The notes below the pieces were generated by a model. That model had not been told where the DNA came from, searched no databases, and worked only from the letters and a program-made list of their open reading frames with translations. Positions 1 through 5,650 of a stretch of DNA of 5,922 bases are shown piece after piece; the stretch's first letter is position 1, and each line of letters starts with the position of its first letter. The position numbers and the translations under genes were made by a program. Origin of the DNA: an uncultured Clostridia bacterium (GTDB lineage Bacteria; Bacillota; Clostridia; Christensenellales; Aristaeellaceae); contig CAKUAV010000174.1 in assembly GCA_934636425.1 (NCBI GenBank), positions 1-5,922 on the forward strand, in the 5' to 3' direction.

Positions 1-1337
1 GCGGCACGGCGACGGACGGAAGCAGCCTGATCAATGACCTGAGCTTCCTCATACTGGACGTGTACGACGAGCTGGGGCTGTACGACCCGAAAATCCAGAT
101 CAAGCTCGATCACAACACGCCCAAAGCGTTCGTAAAGCGCGTGCTGGAGATGATCCGCGGCGGCCATTCGAGCTTCAATTTCGTCTGCGAAAAGGGCATG
201 ACGCGCGCCATGCTGCGGGAGGGCTATACGCCGGAGGAAGCGCGGCGGGCGATCGTCAAGGGCTGCTATGAGTACACCGCGCGCGGCGACGGCGCAGACG
301 CGGCCAACGTTCACGTCAACATTCCCAAGGCGGTCGAGCTGGCGCTGCACGACGGCTGGGATCAGTTCAGCGGCTTCCAGTCCGGCCCGCACACCGGCCG
401 CGCCGAGGACATGACCACGTTCGAGCAGTTCTATGAGGCGTTCTTCACGCAGGCGCAGGCGATCTACGAGCGCGGCTTTGCCATCGTCGCCGCCTATGAG
501 AGCCGCGTGGGCGAGATCAACCCCACGCCCATGTTCTCCGCGACCATTCAGAGCAGTCTGGACAGGGCGTTCGACGCGTATGCCGGCGGCATTAAATACC
601 GCGAAGCGCACATACTGCTCTGCTGTCCCGCCACGGCGGCCGATTCTCTGGCCATGATCAAAAAGCACGTCTACGACGGCGGCGAAATGACGCTCGCACA
701 GCTGCGCGACATACTCGACCGCAACTGGCAGGGCGAGGAAATACTGCGCCGGCGCATGCTCAACGACCGCGACAAGTGGGGCAACAACCGCGATCTGCCC
801 GATCGTCTCTTCAAGGACTTCACCGAGCGGCTGGCGCGGCTGTGCAGCGCGCGCAAAAACGCCTGCGGCGGCCCCTGCTTTGCCGGGCTGCACTGCGCGC
901 TGCAATTCGTCGACATGGGGCGCAAGACCGCCGCCACGCCGGACGGGCGGCTCGCCGGCGAGGAATTCTCGAAAAACGCGTCGCCCACGCAGGGCATGGC
1001 GCGGGAGGGCGCGACGGCCATGATCTCCAGCCTTGCAAAGCTCGATTCGAGTCTGTTCCGCGGCGATTTCCCGCTGGACGCGGCGCTCTCTCCCAACGCC
1101 GTGCGGGGCGAGGCGGGGCTTGAGGCCATGTACGCGCTTTTAATGACCTACGCCGACAGCTGCGGCCACGCCATACACTTCAACGTCCTCTCGCCCGACA
1201 CGCTGCGCGACGCTCAGGCGCACCCCGAAAAGCACCGCGATCTGCAGATCCGCGTCTGCGGCTGGAACGTGCTCTGGAACAATCTCTCGCCCGCCGAGCA
1301 GGAATTCTACATCCGTCAGGCCGAAGCGGCGCAGTGA
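1..1337 (+). CDS. Glycyl radical enzyme (pyruvate formate-lyase-like family), 3' part; start lies left of the window
   Basis: This is the C-terminal half (about 445 residues) of a glycyl radical enzyme. The frame is open to the left edge, so the real start is outside; family members run about 780-850 residues. The putative catalytic Cys is in the motif GCYEY, with Cys at 264-266 and the paired Glu at 270-272. ATPDGR is at 933-950. The radical-bearing Gly is in RVCGW at 1260-1262, 24 residues before the C-terminus, where the family carries it. Cys and Gly are 332 residues apart, as in known members. A single Cys followed by x-Glu argues against true pyruvate formate-lyase, which uses adjacent cysteines, and fits the dehydratase/lyase/decarboxylase branch. 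Both motifs deviate from the usual GCVEP and RVxGY, so I leave the substrate unassigned. The expected location is cytoplasmic and anaerobic. The matching activase is encoded downstream at 1988. The family call is secure; the specific function is unknown. Confidence 0.95.
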   Translation, partial: GTATDGSSLINDLSFLILDVYDELGLYDPKIQIKLDHNTPKAFVKRVLEMIRGGHSSFNFVCEKGMTRAMLREGYTPEEARRAIVKGCYEYTARGDGADAANVHVNIPKAVELALHDGWDQFSGFQSGPHTGRAEDMTTFEQFYEAFFTQAQAIYERGFAIVAAYESRVGEINPTPMFSATIQSSLDRAFDAYAGGIKYREAHILLCCPATAADSLAMIKKHVYDGGEMTLAQLRDILDRNWQGEEILRRRMLNDRDKWGNNRDLPDRLFKDFTERLARLCSARKNACGGPCFAGLHCALQFVDMGRKTAATPDGRLAGEEFSKNASPTQGMAREGATAMISSLAKLDSSLFRGDFPLDAALSPNAVRGEAGLEAMYALLMTYADSCGHAIHFNVLSPDTLRDAQAHPEKHRDLQIRVCGWNVLWNNLSPAEQEFYIRQAEAAQ

Positions 1338-1343
1338 GGCGCG

Positions 1344-1932
1344 GATGATCGCCGCGATAACACAGCCGTCATGACGCGGGCGCTTCCCCCATCGCGCCGC
1401 CGAAGCCGCATCGAAAGGCATAACGGTCGCCGCGACAGCGCAGCCGTCATGACGGGCACTTCCCCTTATCGCGCCGCCAAAGCTGCAATGCCCCGACGGG
1501 TTGCCGCGACAGCGCAGCCGTCATGACGGGCACTTCCCCTTATCGCGCCGCCAAAGCTGCAATGCCCCGACGGGTTGCCGCGACAGCGCAACCGTCATGC
1601 GCAAGCGTTCCCCCAATCGCGCTGCCGAAGCCGCAATGAAAGCCCGTATGATCGCCGCGATAACGCAGCCGTCATGACGAGCGCTTCCCCCCAATCGCGC
1701 CGTCCAAGCCGCAATGAAAACCCGTATGATCGCCGCGATAACGCAGCCGTCACGGCAAGTGTTCCCCCAATCGCGCCGCCGAAGCCGCGTCGAAAGCTCA
1801 TATGATCGCCGCGATAACGCAGCCGTCATGACACGCGGGCGCTTCCCCCTCATCGCGCCGCCGAAGCTGCAATGAAAGCCGTATGATCGCCGCGATAACG
1901 CAGCCGTCACGGCGCGGACATCCCCCCATCGC
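1344..1932. repeat. Eight-unit tandem repeat array (74-81 bp units) filling the GRE-activase spacer
   Basis: Eight copies of a degenerate unit, anchored on GCCGCGAYARCGCAGCCGTC, start at 1351, 1429, 1503, 1577, 1654, 1732, 1808 and 1889. The spacings are 78, 74, 74, 77, 78, 76 and 81 bp, and the last copy is cut short after about 44 bp. Each unit has a small inverted repeat (ATCG-CCG-CGAT or a variant) and a CCGTCATGAC core, which is the perfect palindrome CGTCATGACG in units 1, 2, 3 and 5. A C-rich stretch, ATCGCGCCGCC and GCAATG follow. Units 2 and 3 are identical over 74 bp; the others differ by substitutions and small indels. Unit length is not a multiple of three, and the array has no ribosome binding site, so it is not coding. 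It starts 6 nt after the GRE stop codon. Function is unknown; it could be a REP-like intergenic element or an mRNA-structure array. Confidence 0.95.
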
Positions 1933-1972
1933 ACACGGGCGTTTCGCCTGCCCGTTTCACGACATCATGTAT

Positions 1973-1978
1973 AAGGAG
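1973..1978 (+). promoter_or_regulatory. Ribosome binding site of the activase gene
   Basis: AAGGAG lies 9 nt before the ATG at 1988 and decides that start. The in-frame ATG at 1967 lies upstream of this site and has no Shine-Dalgarno sequence of its own, and the ATG at 1883 lies inside the repeat array. Confidence 0.85.
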
Positions 1979-1987
1979 AGAACCGAT

Positions 1988-2908
1988 ATGAACGACACTC
2001 TGCCCACCGGGCTTTTGATGGACGTCAAGCGCTTTGCCGTGCACGACGGGCCGGGCGTTCGCACGACGCTGTTTCTCAAGGGCTGCCCGCTGCGCTGCCT
2101 GTGGTGCCACAATCCCGAGGGCATCAGCCCGCGCCCCGAGACGGCGTATTATGCGCACAAGTGCATGAACTGCGGCGAATGCGCGCGCGTCTGTCCGAGC
2201 GGCGCTCAGCGCATGGACGCAGGCGGACGCCACGTATTCGAGCGCGAAATGTGCGTCGCCTGCGGCGCGTGCGAAGGCGCGTGTCTGGGCGAGGCGATGA
2301 AGCTGTTCGGGCGCACTGTCACCGTCGGCGAGGCCGAGGCCATCGCGCTGGAGGATCGCGCGTTTTACGCGCATTCGGGCGGCGGCGTGACCGTGTCCGG
2401 CGGCGAGCCGCTTTTGCAGGCCGATTTCGTGCGGGCGCTTTTCGCGCGCCTGAAGGATCAGGGCGTTCACACCGCCGTCGACACCTGCGGCAACGTGCCG
2501 TGGACAGCGTTCGAGAAGGCGCTGCCGGTTGCCGATATGTTCCTCTTCGACGTCAAGCACATCGATTCGGCCGCGCACAGAGCGCTCACCGGCGCGGGCA
2601 ACGAGCGCATTCTCGACAACCTGCGCCGCCTCTCGGACGCGGGCGCGCGCATAGAGATCCGCATGCCGCTGGTGCCGGGGGCGAACGACGGCATGGACAC
2701 GCTGGAGCGCATCGGCGCGCTGCTGGGCGGCCTGAACGTCGAGACAATGCGCGTGCTGCCCTATCACGCGCTCGCCCGCTCGAAGTACGCGGCGCTGGGA
2801 AAACCCGACACCATGCCGGACGTGCCTTCGCCAGACGACGGACAAATCGCCCGCGCCGTGAGTATACTGCGCGCGCACGGCGTGAACGCCGTCTCGGGGC
2901 GTGAATAG
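1988..2908 (+). CDS. Glycyl-radical-enzyme activating enzyme (radical SAM, with two extra 4Fe-4S clusters)
   Basis: This 306-residue protein is of usual length for the family. It cleaves S-adenosylmethionine and abstracts a hydrogen from the conserved Gly of its partner GRE, creating the stable glycyl radical. The radical-SAM cluster motif CxxxCxxC is C33-C37-C40, followed by HNPEG. A ferredoxin-like insert carries two CxxCxxCxxxC motifs at residues 59-69 and 89-99, each suited to a 4Fe-4S cluster. SGGGVTVSGGEP at 130-141 includes the SAM-binding GGE motif. The two-cluster insert is typical of activases for dehydratase/lyase-type GREs and is absent from the short PflA of true pyruvate formate-lyase, which agrees with the active-site reading of the upstream GRE. 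The start is set by the RBS at 1973. The gene is on the same strand as the GRE but about 650 bp away, so it is either co-transcribed through the repeat array or has its own promoter; I see no clear promoter in between. Confidence 0.96.
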   Translation: MNDTLPTGLLMDVKRFAVHDGPGVRTTLFLKGCPLRCLWCHNPEGISPRPETAYYAHKCMNCGECARVCPSGAQRMDAGGRHVFEREMCVACGACEGACLGEAMKLFGRTVTVGEAEAIALEDRAFYAHSGGGVTVSGGEPLLQADFVRALFARLKDQGVHTAVDTCGNVPWTAFEKALPVADMFLFDVKHIDSAAHRALTGAGNERILDNLRRLSDAGARIEIRMPLVPGANDGMDTLERIGALLGGLNVETMRVLPYHALARSKYAALGKPDTMPDVPSPDDGQIARAVSILRAHGVNAVSGRE

Positions 2909-2930
2909 CGCCGGGCAGCGCCGCGAATGT

Positions 2931-2951
2931 CTGTTATGCTCGAACAGTTTT
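2931..2951 (+). terminator. Weak candidate intrinsic terminator after the activase gene
   Basis: CTGTT and AACAG form a 5 bp stem around a 7 nt loop, followed directly by TTTTC, 22 nt after the activase stop codon. The position is right, but the stem is short and partly A/T, so this is only a possible terminator. Confidence 0.3.
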
Positions 2952-2954
2952 CAA

Positions 2955-3147
2955 TTGTCCGCAGGATTCAACGGCTATAGAAGCAGCGCCTGTATTCGGT
3001 GCGCGCCGCGCGCGGCGGCAGATCATCCCGAACAAATCTCGCATCGGAAACGCGCGCCAGAGCATGTCTGAAAAAGCGCCTTCTTATCTTCTGCGGATTT
3101 TCTCACAGCTCGAATGAGCCTTGAGCTTCCGGGAGATTCATTCCCGG
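2955..3147. other. Non-coding spacer with minor palindromes and a poor promoter candidate
   Basis: No gene is visible between the activase and the deaminase gene. TTGTCC (2955-2960) and TATAGA (2976-2981) form a promoter-like pair, but with a suboptimal 15 nt spacer. GCCGCGCGCGGC at 3005-3016 is a perfect 12 bp palindrome. CCGGGA (3129-3134) and TCCCGG (3142-3147) form a 6 bp hairpin followed by GCGTTTTC, about 35 nt before the deaminase RBS. It could be a weak terminator or a 5'-leader structure. None of these is strong alone. Confidence 0.4.
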
Positions 3148-3181
3148 GCGTTTTCAGGCATGCGCTGAACAAATCCCATTC

Positions 3182-3188
3182 AGGAGGT
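3182..3188 (+). promoter_or_regulatory. Strong ribosome binding site of the deaminase gene
   Basis: AGGAGGT matches the 16S anti-Shine-Dalgarno sequence closely and sits 7 nt before the ATG at 3196. This fixes the start over the frame-shifted ATG at 3114. Confidence 0.9.
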
Positions 3189-3195
3189 CGTCGAT

Positions 3196-3588
3196 ATGGA
3201 AAAAATCTGGGAAGAACTTTGCAAAGCAGCCATGGCCGTCATGCGGCCGCGCGAGATCTCGCGTCTCATGGAGGCGGGCGGCGTGGCGGCGGCGGTCGAG
3301 TCCGCGTCCGGCAGAATCTATACAGGCGTGTGCGTCGACACAGCCTGCACGCTGGGCGTGTGCGCAGAGCGAAACGCGCTGTTCAGCATGATCACGAACG
3401 GTGAGGACGCGATTCGCCGCGTCATTGCGCTCGACCGCAGCGGCAGAGCCCTTCCGCCCTGCGGCGCGTGCCGGGAGTTCATGGCGCAGCTCATGCCGGA
3501 CGGCTATCGCGCCATTGAGGTCATGATGGACTGCGCGCAGAATCGCGTCGTGACGCTGGGAGATCTGACCCCGCAATGGTGGATATAG
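3196..3588 (+). CDS. cdd: Cytidine deaminase family protein (zinc-dependent, homotetramer-type size)
   Basis: This 130-residue protein is the usual size for short bacterial cytidine deaminases. These hydrolytically deaminate cytidine or deoxycytidine to uridine or deoxyuridine in pyrimidine salvage, in the cytoplasm. The zinc site is clear: CAE at residues 56-58 (zinc ligand C56, proton-shuttling E58) and PCGAC at 88-92 (ligands C89 and C92). CAERNA followed by a helix, then a beta strand leading into PPCGACREF, is the classic cytidine-deaminase-fold order. The flanking sequence is not a textbook Cdd: a substrate-side TLGV precedes the CAE motif, and the C-terminus ends in QWWI. A related nucleoside or blasticidin-type deaminase is therefore possible. 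The gene seems monocistronic, with a strong RBS upstream and a terminator 57 nt downstream. Confidence is high for the family and moderate for the exact substrate and symbol. Confidence 0.85.
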   Translation: MEKIWEELCKAAMAVMRPREISRLMEAGGVAAAVESASGRIYTGVCVDTACTLGVCAERNALFSMITNGEDAIRRVIALDRSGRALPPCGACREFMAQLMPDGYRAIEVMMDCAQNRVVTLGDLTPQWWI

Positions 3589-3645
3589 CGCCAAGAGCCG
3601 CCATGCCGACAAATGCGATGATTTCCTCCGACCGCCAAAGCGCAG

Positions 3646-3691
3646 CAATCGCCCCGCCGCATATCAACACGGCGAGGCGATTGTCTTTTTT
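3646..3691 (+). terminator. Intrinsic terminator of the deaminase gene
   Basis: A 14 nt inverted repeat, CAATCGCCCCGCCG (3646-3659) with CGGCGAGGCGATTG (3670-3683), has a single C/A mismatch and a 10 nt loop. It is followed at once by TCTTTTTT (3684-3691). It lies 57 nt after the deaminase stop. The minus-strand reading has no U-tract after the stem, so it should act on plus-strand transcripts, not on convergent rsgA. Confidence 0.9.
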
Positions 3692-3714
3692 CGGATTTGC
3701 GGTTTCGCGCGGGG

Positions 3715-3959
3715 TTTTGCCGGCGGCGCGCCCTGATTTCGGCTCATCGCAGGCGCATTCAGCCTCCGCTTTCACCGCTCACTCTCGCCCCCTGCGCTGC
3801 GCCTTCAGCCGCTTTCTCAGCGCCAGCTTTTGCCGGCGGCGCGCCCTGATTTCGGCTCATCGCAGGCGCATTTCAGCCTCCGCTTTCACCGCTCACTCTC
3901 GCCCCCTGCGCTGCGCCTTCAGCCGCTTTCTCAGCGCCAGCTTTTGCCGGCGGCGCGCC
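3715..3959. repeat. Tandem duplication of the rsgA 3' end (113/114 bp units, R-B-R-B-R layout)
   Basis: Copy 1 (3715-3827) and copy 2 (3828-3941) are identical except for one extra T in copy 2 (CATTTCAGC against CATTCAGC, near 3871). Both begin with TTTTGCCGGCGGCGCGCC, which occurs a third time at 3942-3959, inside rsgA. Copy 2 and the third 18-mer encode the RsgA C-terminus and carry the stop codon at 3893. Copy 1 is a redundant non-coding duplicate beyond the stop. The near-perfect identity implies a recent event, or an assembly artefact. Confidence 0.9.
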
Positions 3960-4909
3960 AGCTCGGCGGTGGCGTGCGACTCATGGCCGACGCTCAGCCA
4001 GCTGCGCACGCGCTTTTCGTCGATTTCGCCGCGCTCGAGCGCCGCGCGCACGGCGCAGCCCGGCTCGCAGGTGTGGCTGCAATCGCGGAATCGGCACCGC
4101 CCCGCCAGCGCGGTCAGATCGGCGAATGTCTCGCGCACGCCCTCGTCCGCATCCCACACGCCCATTTCACGCATTCCGGGCGTATCGATCAGGAACGCGC
4201 CGCCGGGCAGCTCGAGCAGCTGGCGGCAGGTCGTCGTGTGGCGGCCGCGGTCGTCGTCCTCGCGGATCGCGCCGGTGTCCATGGCTTTTTCGCCCAGAAG
4301 CGCGTTGGTGAGCGTCGATTTGCCCACGCCCGACGAGCCGAGCAGCGCTACCGTCATGCCCGGCTGAAGATACGGCATGAGCGCGTCCAGCCCCTGTCCC
4401 GTGGCCGCGCTGACCACGCAGACCGGCAGATCGGCCTTCAGCGCGCGCACGGCCTTAATATACGGCGCGGGATCGGGGCAGAGATCGGCCTTTGTGAGCA
4501 CGACCACCGGCTGCGCGCCGCTCTCAAGGATCAGCGCGAGATAGCGCTCTATGCGGCGCGGCTCGAATTCGCGGTTCAGCGACGTGACGATGAACACGCT
4601 CTCGAAATTTGCCGCCACCGCCTGCACGCCGCGCCTGCCAAAGCTGTCGCCGCGCCGGAAGAGCGTTTTGCGCGGCCTGAGCGCCGTGATGAGCGCGTCG
4701 CCCTGCGGATTGGACGCGATCTCCACCCAGTCGCCCACGGTGGGATAGAGCGCGCCGCTCTCGCGCCAGGCCGCCGCCTTGAGCCGGCCATAGATCGCGC
4801 GCCCGTCCAGCGAGAGCGCGTATCGCTCGCGGTGCACGGCGGTCACGCGCGCGCGGCGGGTCGTATTGTTCTGAGTATTCTGTTCACAGTTTATATCGTT
4901 ATAATTCAA
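3893..4909 (-). CDS. rsgA: Ribosome small-subunit-dependent GTPase RsgA (YjeQ/YloQ), TTG start
   Basis: This 338-residue protein is of normal family length. RsgA is a circularly permuted GTPase that binds 30S subunits in late maturation and helps release RbfA; its GTPase is stimulated by the ribosome. The order seen is an N-terminal OB-fold (about residues 18-65, with PTVGDW at 56-61), then G4 TKAD (139-142), SAATG (167-171), P-loop GSSGVGKST (191-199), switch I RGRHTTT (221-227) and DTPG (242-245). A zinc-binding CX4CXHX5C follows at C272, C277, H279 and C285. G4 before G1 is the diagnostic permutation. The C-terminus is a basic tail. A TTG start at 4909 is chosen because AGGAGG lies 8 nt before it; the frame can be read 41 codons further up to 5032, but that stretch has no RBS and looks unlike RsgA. 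The 3' end is tandemly duplicated. No promoter is visible directly upstream; the nearest good one is at 5446-5474. Confidence 0.97.
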   Translation of the reverse strand: MNYNDINCEQNTQNNTTRRARVTAVHRERYALSLDGRAIYGRLKAAAWRESGALYPTVGDWVEIASNPQGDALITALRPRKTLFRRGDSFGRRGVQAVAANFESVFIVTSLNREFEPRRIERYLALILESGAQPVVVLTKADLCPDPAPYIKAVRALKADLPVCVVSAATGQGLDALMPYLQPGMTVALLGSSGVGKSTLTNALLGEKAMDTGAIREDDDRGRHTTTCRQLLELPGGAFLIDTPGMREMGVWDADEGVRETFADLTALAGRCRFRDCSHTCEPGCAVRAALERGEIDEKRVRSWLSVGHESHATAELARRRQKLALRKRLKAQRRGRE

Positions 4910-4917
4910 TGCTTTAT

Positions 4918-4923
4918 CCTCCT
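4918..4923 (-). promoter_or_regulatory. Ribosome binding site that defines the rsgA TTG start
   Basis: On the minus strand AGGAGG is followed after 8 nt by TTG (4909-4907). It lies inside the longer open frame, where automatic callers could miss it by extending to the ATG at 5032. Confidence 0.85.
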
Positions 4924-5153
4924 GATCGTCTGTGCGCGCCGCCGAGCCGCCCGGAGCGACGCAGTGCGTGCATGCTCTCTGCGGCGGATTTTCGGCGGAG
5001 CGCGGTGCTTTTTCGTCCGGCGCTGCGGACAAACGCGGCGGTCATGCTGTATAAACCAGCTCGTCTCTCCGCGCGCCCTGCGCTTTGCAAAACGCCTGCG
5101 CGGCTTTACTCATGACGTGACCGGCGACCGCCCGACGATTCAAAAGGACACAC
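4924..5153. other. Non-coding stretch between the leader terminator and rsgA
   Basis: About 230 bp lie between the minus-strand terminator and the rsgA RBS. I see no protein gene, RNA gene or convincing promoter on either strand. If transcription from 5446-5474 reads through the terminator, this becomes the 3' part of an rsgA 5' UTR of about 530 nt. Confidence 0.5.
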
Positions 5154-5188
5154 AAAAAGCGGAACACACCCATTCGGTATGCTCCGCT
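5154..5188 (-). terminator. Strong minus-strand intrinsic terminator ending the leader or small RNA
   Basis: Read on the minus strand, a 13 bp stem including two G-U pairs (5188-5176 with 5170-5158) closes a 5 nt GAATG loop. It is followed directly by a U-run ending in UUUUGUGUG. The plus-strand reading has no U-tract. No gene ends just upstream of it, so it terminates either a small RNA or an attenuated leader from the promoter at 5446-5474. Confidence 0.8.
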
Positions 5189-5378
5189 GAAAAGGACGCT
5201 CAGCCGCCGCATAAGCCGCCCCTCTTCCGCGCAGAATGGCGCAGAACGCAATGGGCGCGCAGAATCGGCGCGTCTTATCAATATCGGACAAAGCGAAAGG
5301 TCTGTTCTCGGCCATGCGCAGTCAAAGCCCGCCTCATATCAGGGCGCGCCCTATGCGATCCGGCCGCGTGTGCAGCTG

Positions 5379-5414
5379 TCAGGCGGTCGTTCCCTCAAAA
5401 TCAACAGTCATCAT
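5379..5414 (-). CDS. Possible 11-codon leader peptide
   Basis: ATG at 5414 starts MMTVDFEGTTA and ends at TGA (5381-5379). AAAGGGG (5427-5421) is a plausible RBS 6 nt upstream, and the start is about 25 nt from the predicted transcription start. Placement early in a terminated leader resembles translational attenuators, but the peptide has no run of a single amino acid, so the sensed signal is not apparent. It could be a chance ORF. Confidence 0.25.
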   Translation of the reverse strand: MMTVDFEGTTA

Positions 5415-5445
5415 GCCCAACCCCTTTCGTTTCAAATATGCTTTT

Positions 5446-5474
5446 ATTATAATCGCCTGCGCGCCGGCTGTCAA
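5446..5474 (-). promoter_or_regulatory. Perfect sigma-70/sigma-A consensus promoter, minus strand
   Basis: Minus strand TTGACA (5474-5469), a 17 nt spacer, and TATAAT (5451-5446): both hexamers match consensus exactly, with optimal spacing. An A-rich stretch follows the -10. Transcription should start near 5439 and run left toward rsgA. In such GC-rich DNA a chance perfect match is unlikely. Confidence 0.9.
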
Positions 5475-5650
5475 TGGCAAAACCGAAAAAAGCGTCCAAA
5501 GCGCGTCCTCCGCCGCCAGCCGCGCATCGGAACGAGAACGTTCGACGGCGCTTTGCCCCGGCCGCAGCGCAGGAAAAGCCGAAATCGCGGCTCGGGAATT
5601 TTTCGGACGCGCTCCGTTTATCGCGCGCCGCAAGACAAAACCGAGCGCCT
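5475..5650. other. No gene; one weak hairpin upstream of the promoter
   Basis: I see no gene here. AGCCG (5577-5581) and CGGCT (5588-5592) form a 5 bp hairpin. On the minus strand it runs into TTTTCC, so it might weakly terminate transcripts arriving from the right. GAACGTTC near 5536-5543 is a short palindrome. Confidence 0.4.

Larger units (their letters stand above)
5154..5439 (-). ncRNA. Candidate small RNA or attenuator leader (about 285 nt) upstream of rsgA
   Basis: The interval is delimited by a perfect consensus promoter (start of transcription expected near 5439) and a strong intrinsic terminator, with no credible gene between. Visible inner elements are the perfect palindrome AGGGCGCGCCCT at 5341-5352, and CCGCCT/AGGCGG arms that could close a domain around it. 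Three close CGCAGAA repeats lie at about 5230-5265. I checked by eye for T-box, TPP, cobalamin, glycine, ZTP, c-di-GMP, 6S and SRP signatures and found none. It is either an unrecognised small RNA or a riboswitch-like leader controlling rsgA, whose start lies 245 nt past the terminator. Boundaries are inferred from the promoter and terminator only. Confidence 0.5.

Noticed and set aside
671..1129. ORFs on the minus strand and in other frames within the GRE gene
   Set aside because: They are shadows of the strongly conserved glycyl radical enzyme frame, a common effect of high GC content.
1344..1932. CRISPR array
   Set aside because: The whole 74-81 bp unit is repeated, with no unique spacers between short conserved repeats. 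Units are degenerate and no cas gene is present.
1521..1934. Minus-strand 137-codon ORF (and overlapping frames) across the repeat array
   Set aside because: It is made of the repeat read in shifting frames, because unit length is not a multiple of three. The same peptides recur in different frames, there is no RBS, and no family is recognisable.
1883..1987. Longer N-terminus for the activase
   Set aside because: The extension is translated repeat sequence. The RBS at 1973 and the family-like N-terminus point to the ATG at 1988.
5106..5315. Minus-strand 69-codon ORF (and the 79-codon ORF at 5042-5281) inside the leader
   Set aside because: These frames run through the strong terminator stem, lack an RBS and resemble no known protein.
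5190..5420. Known riboswitch, T-box, 6S or SRP RNA
   Set aside because: I looked for characteristic conserved strings by eye on the minus strand and found none, so no named family is claimed.
3830..5452. Plus-strand 540-codon ORF
   Set aside because: It lies opposite rsgA, whose motifs are unmistakable. Its translation is Arg/Ala-rich shadow sequence, and it runs through the minus-strand terminator and the leader.
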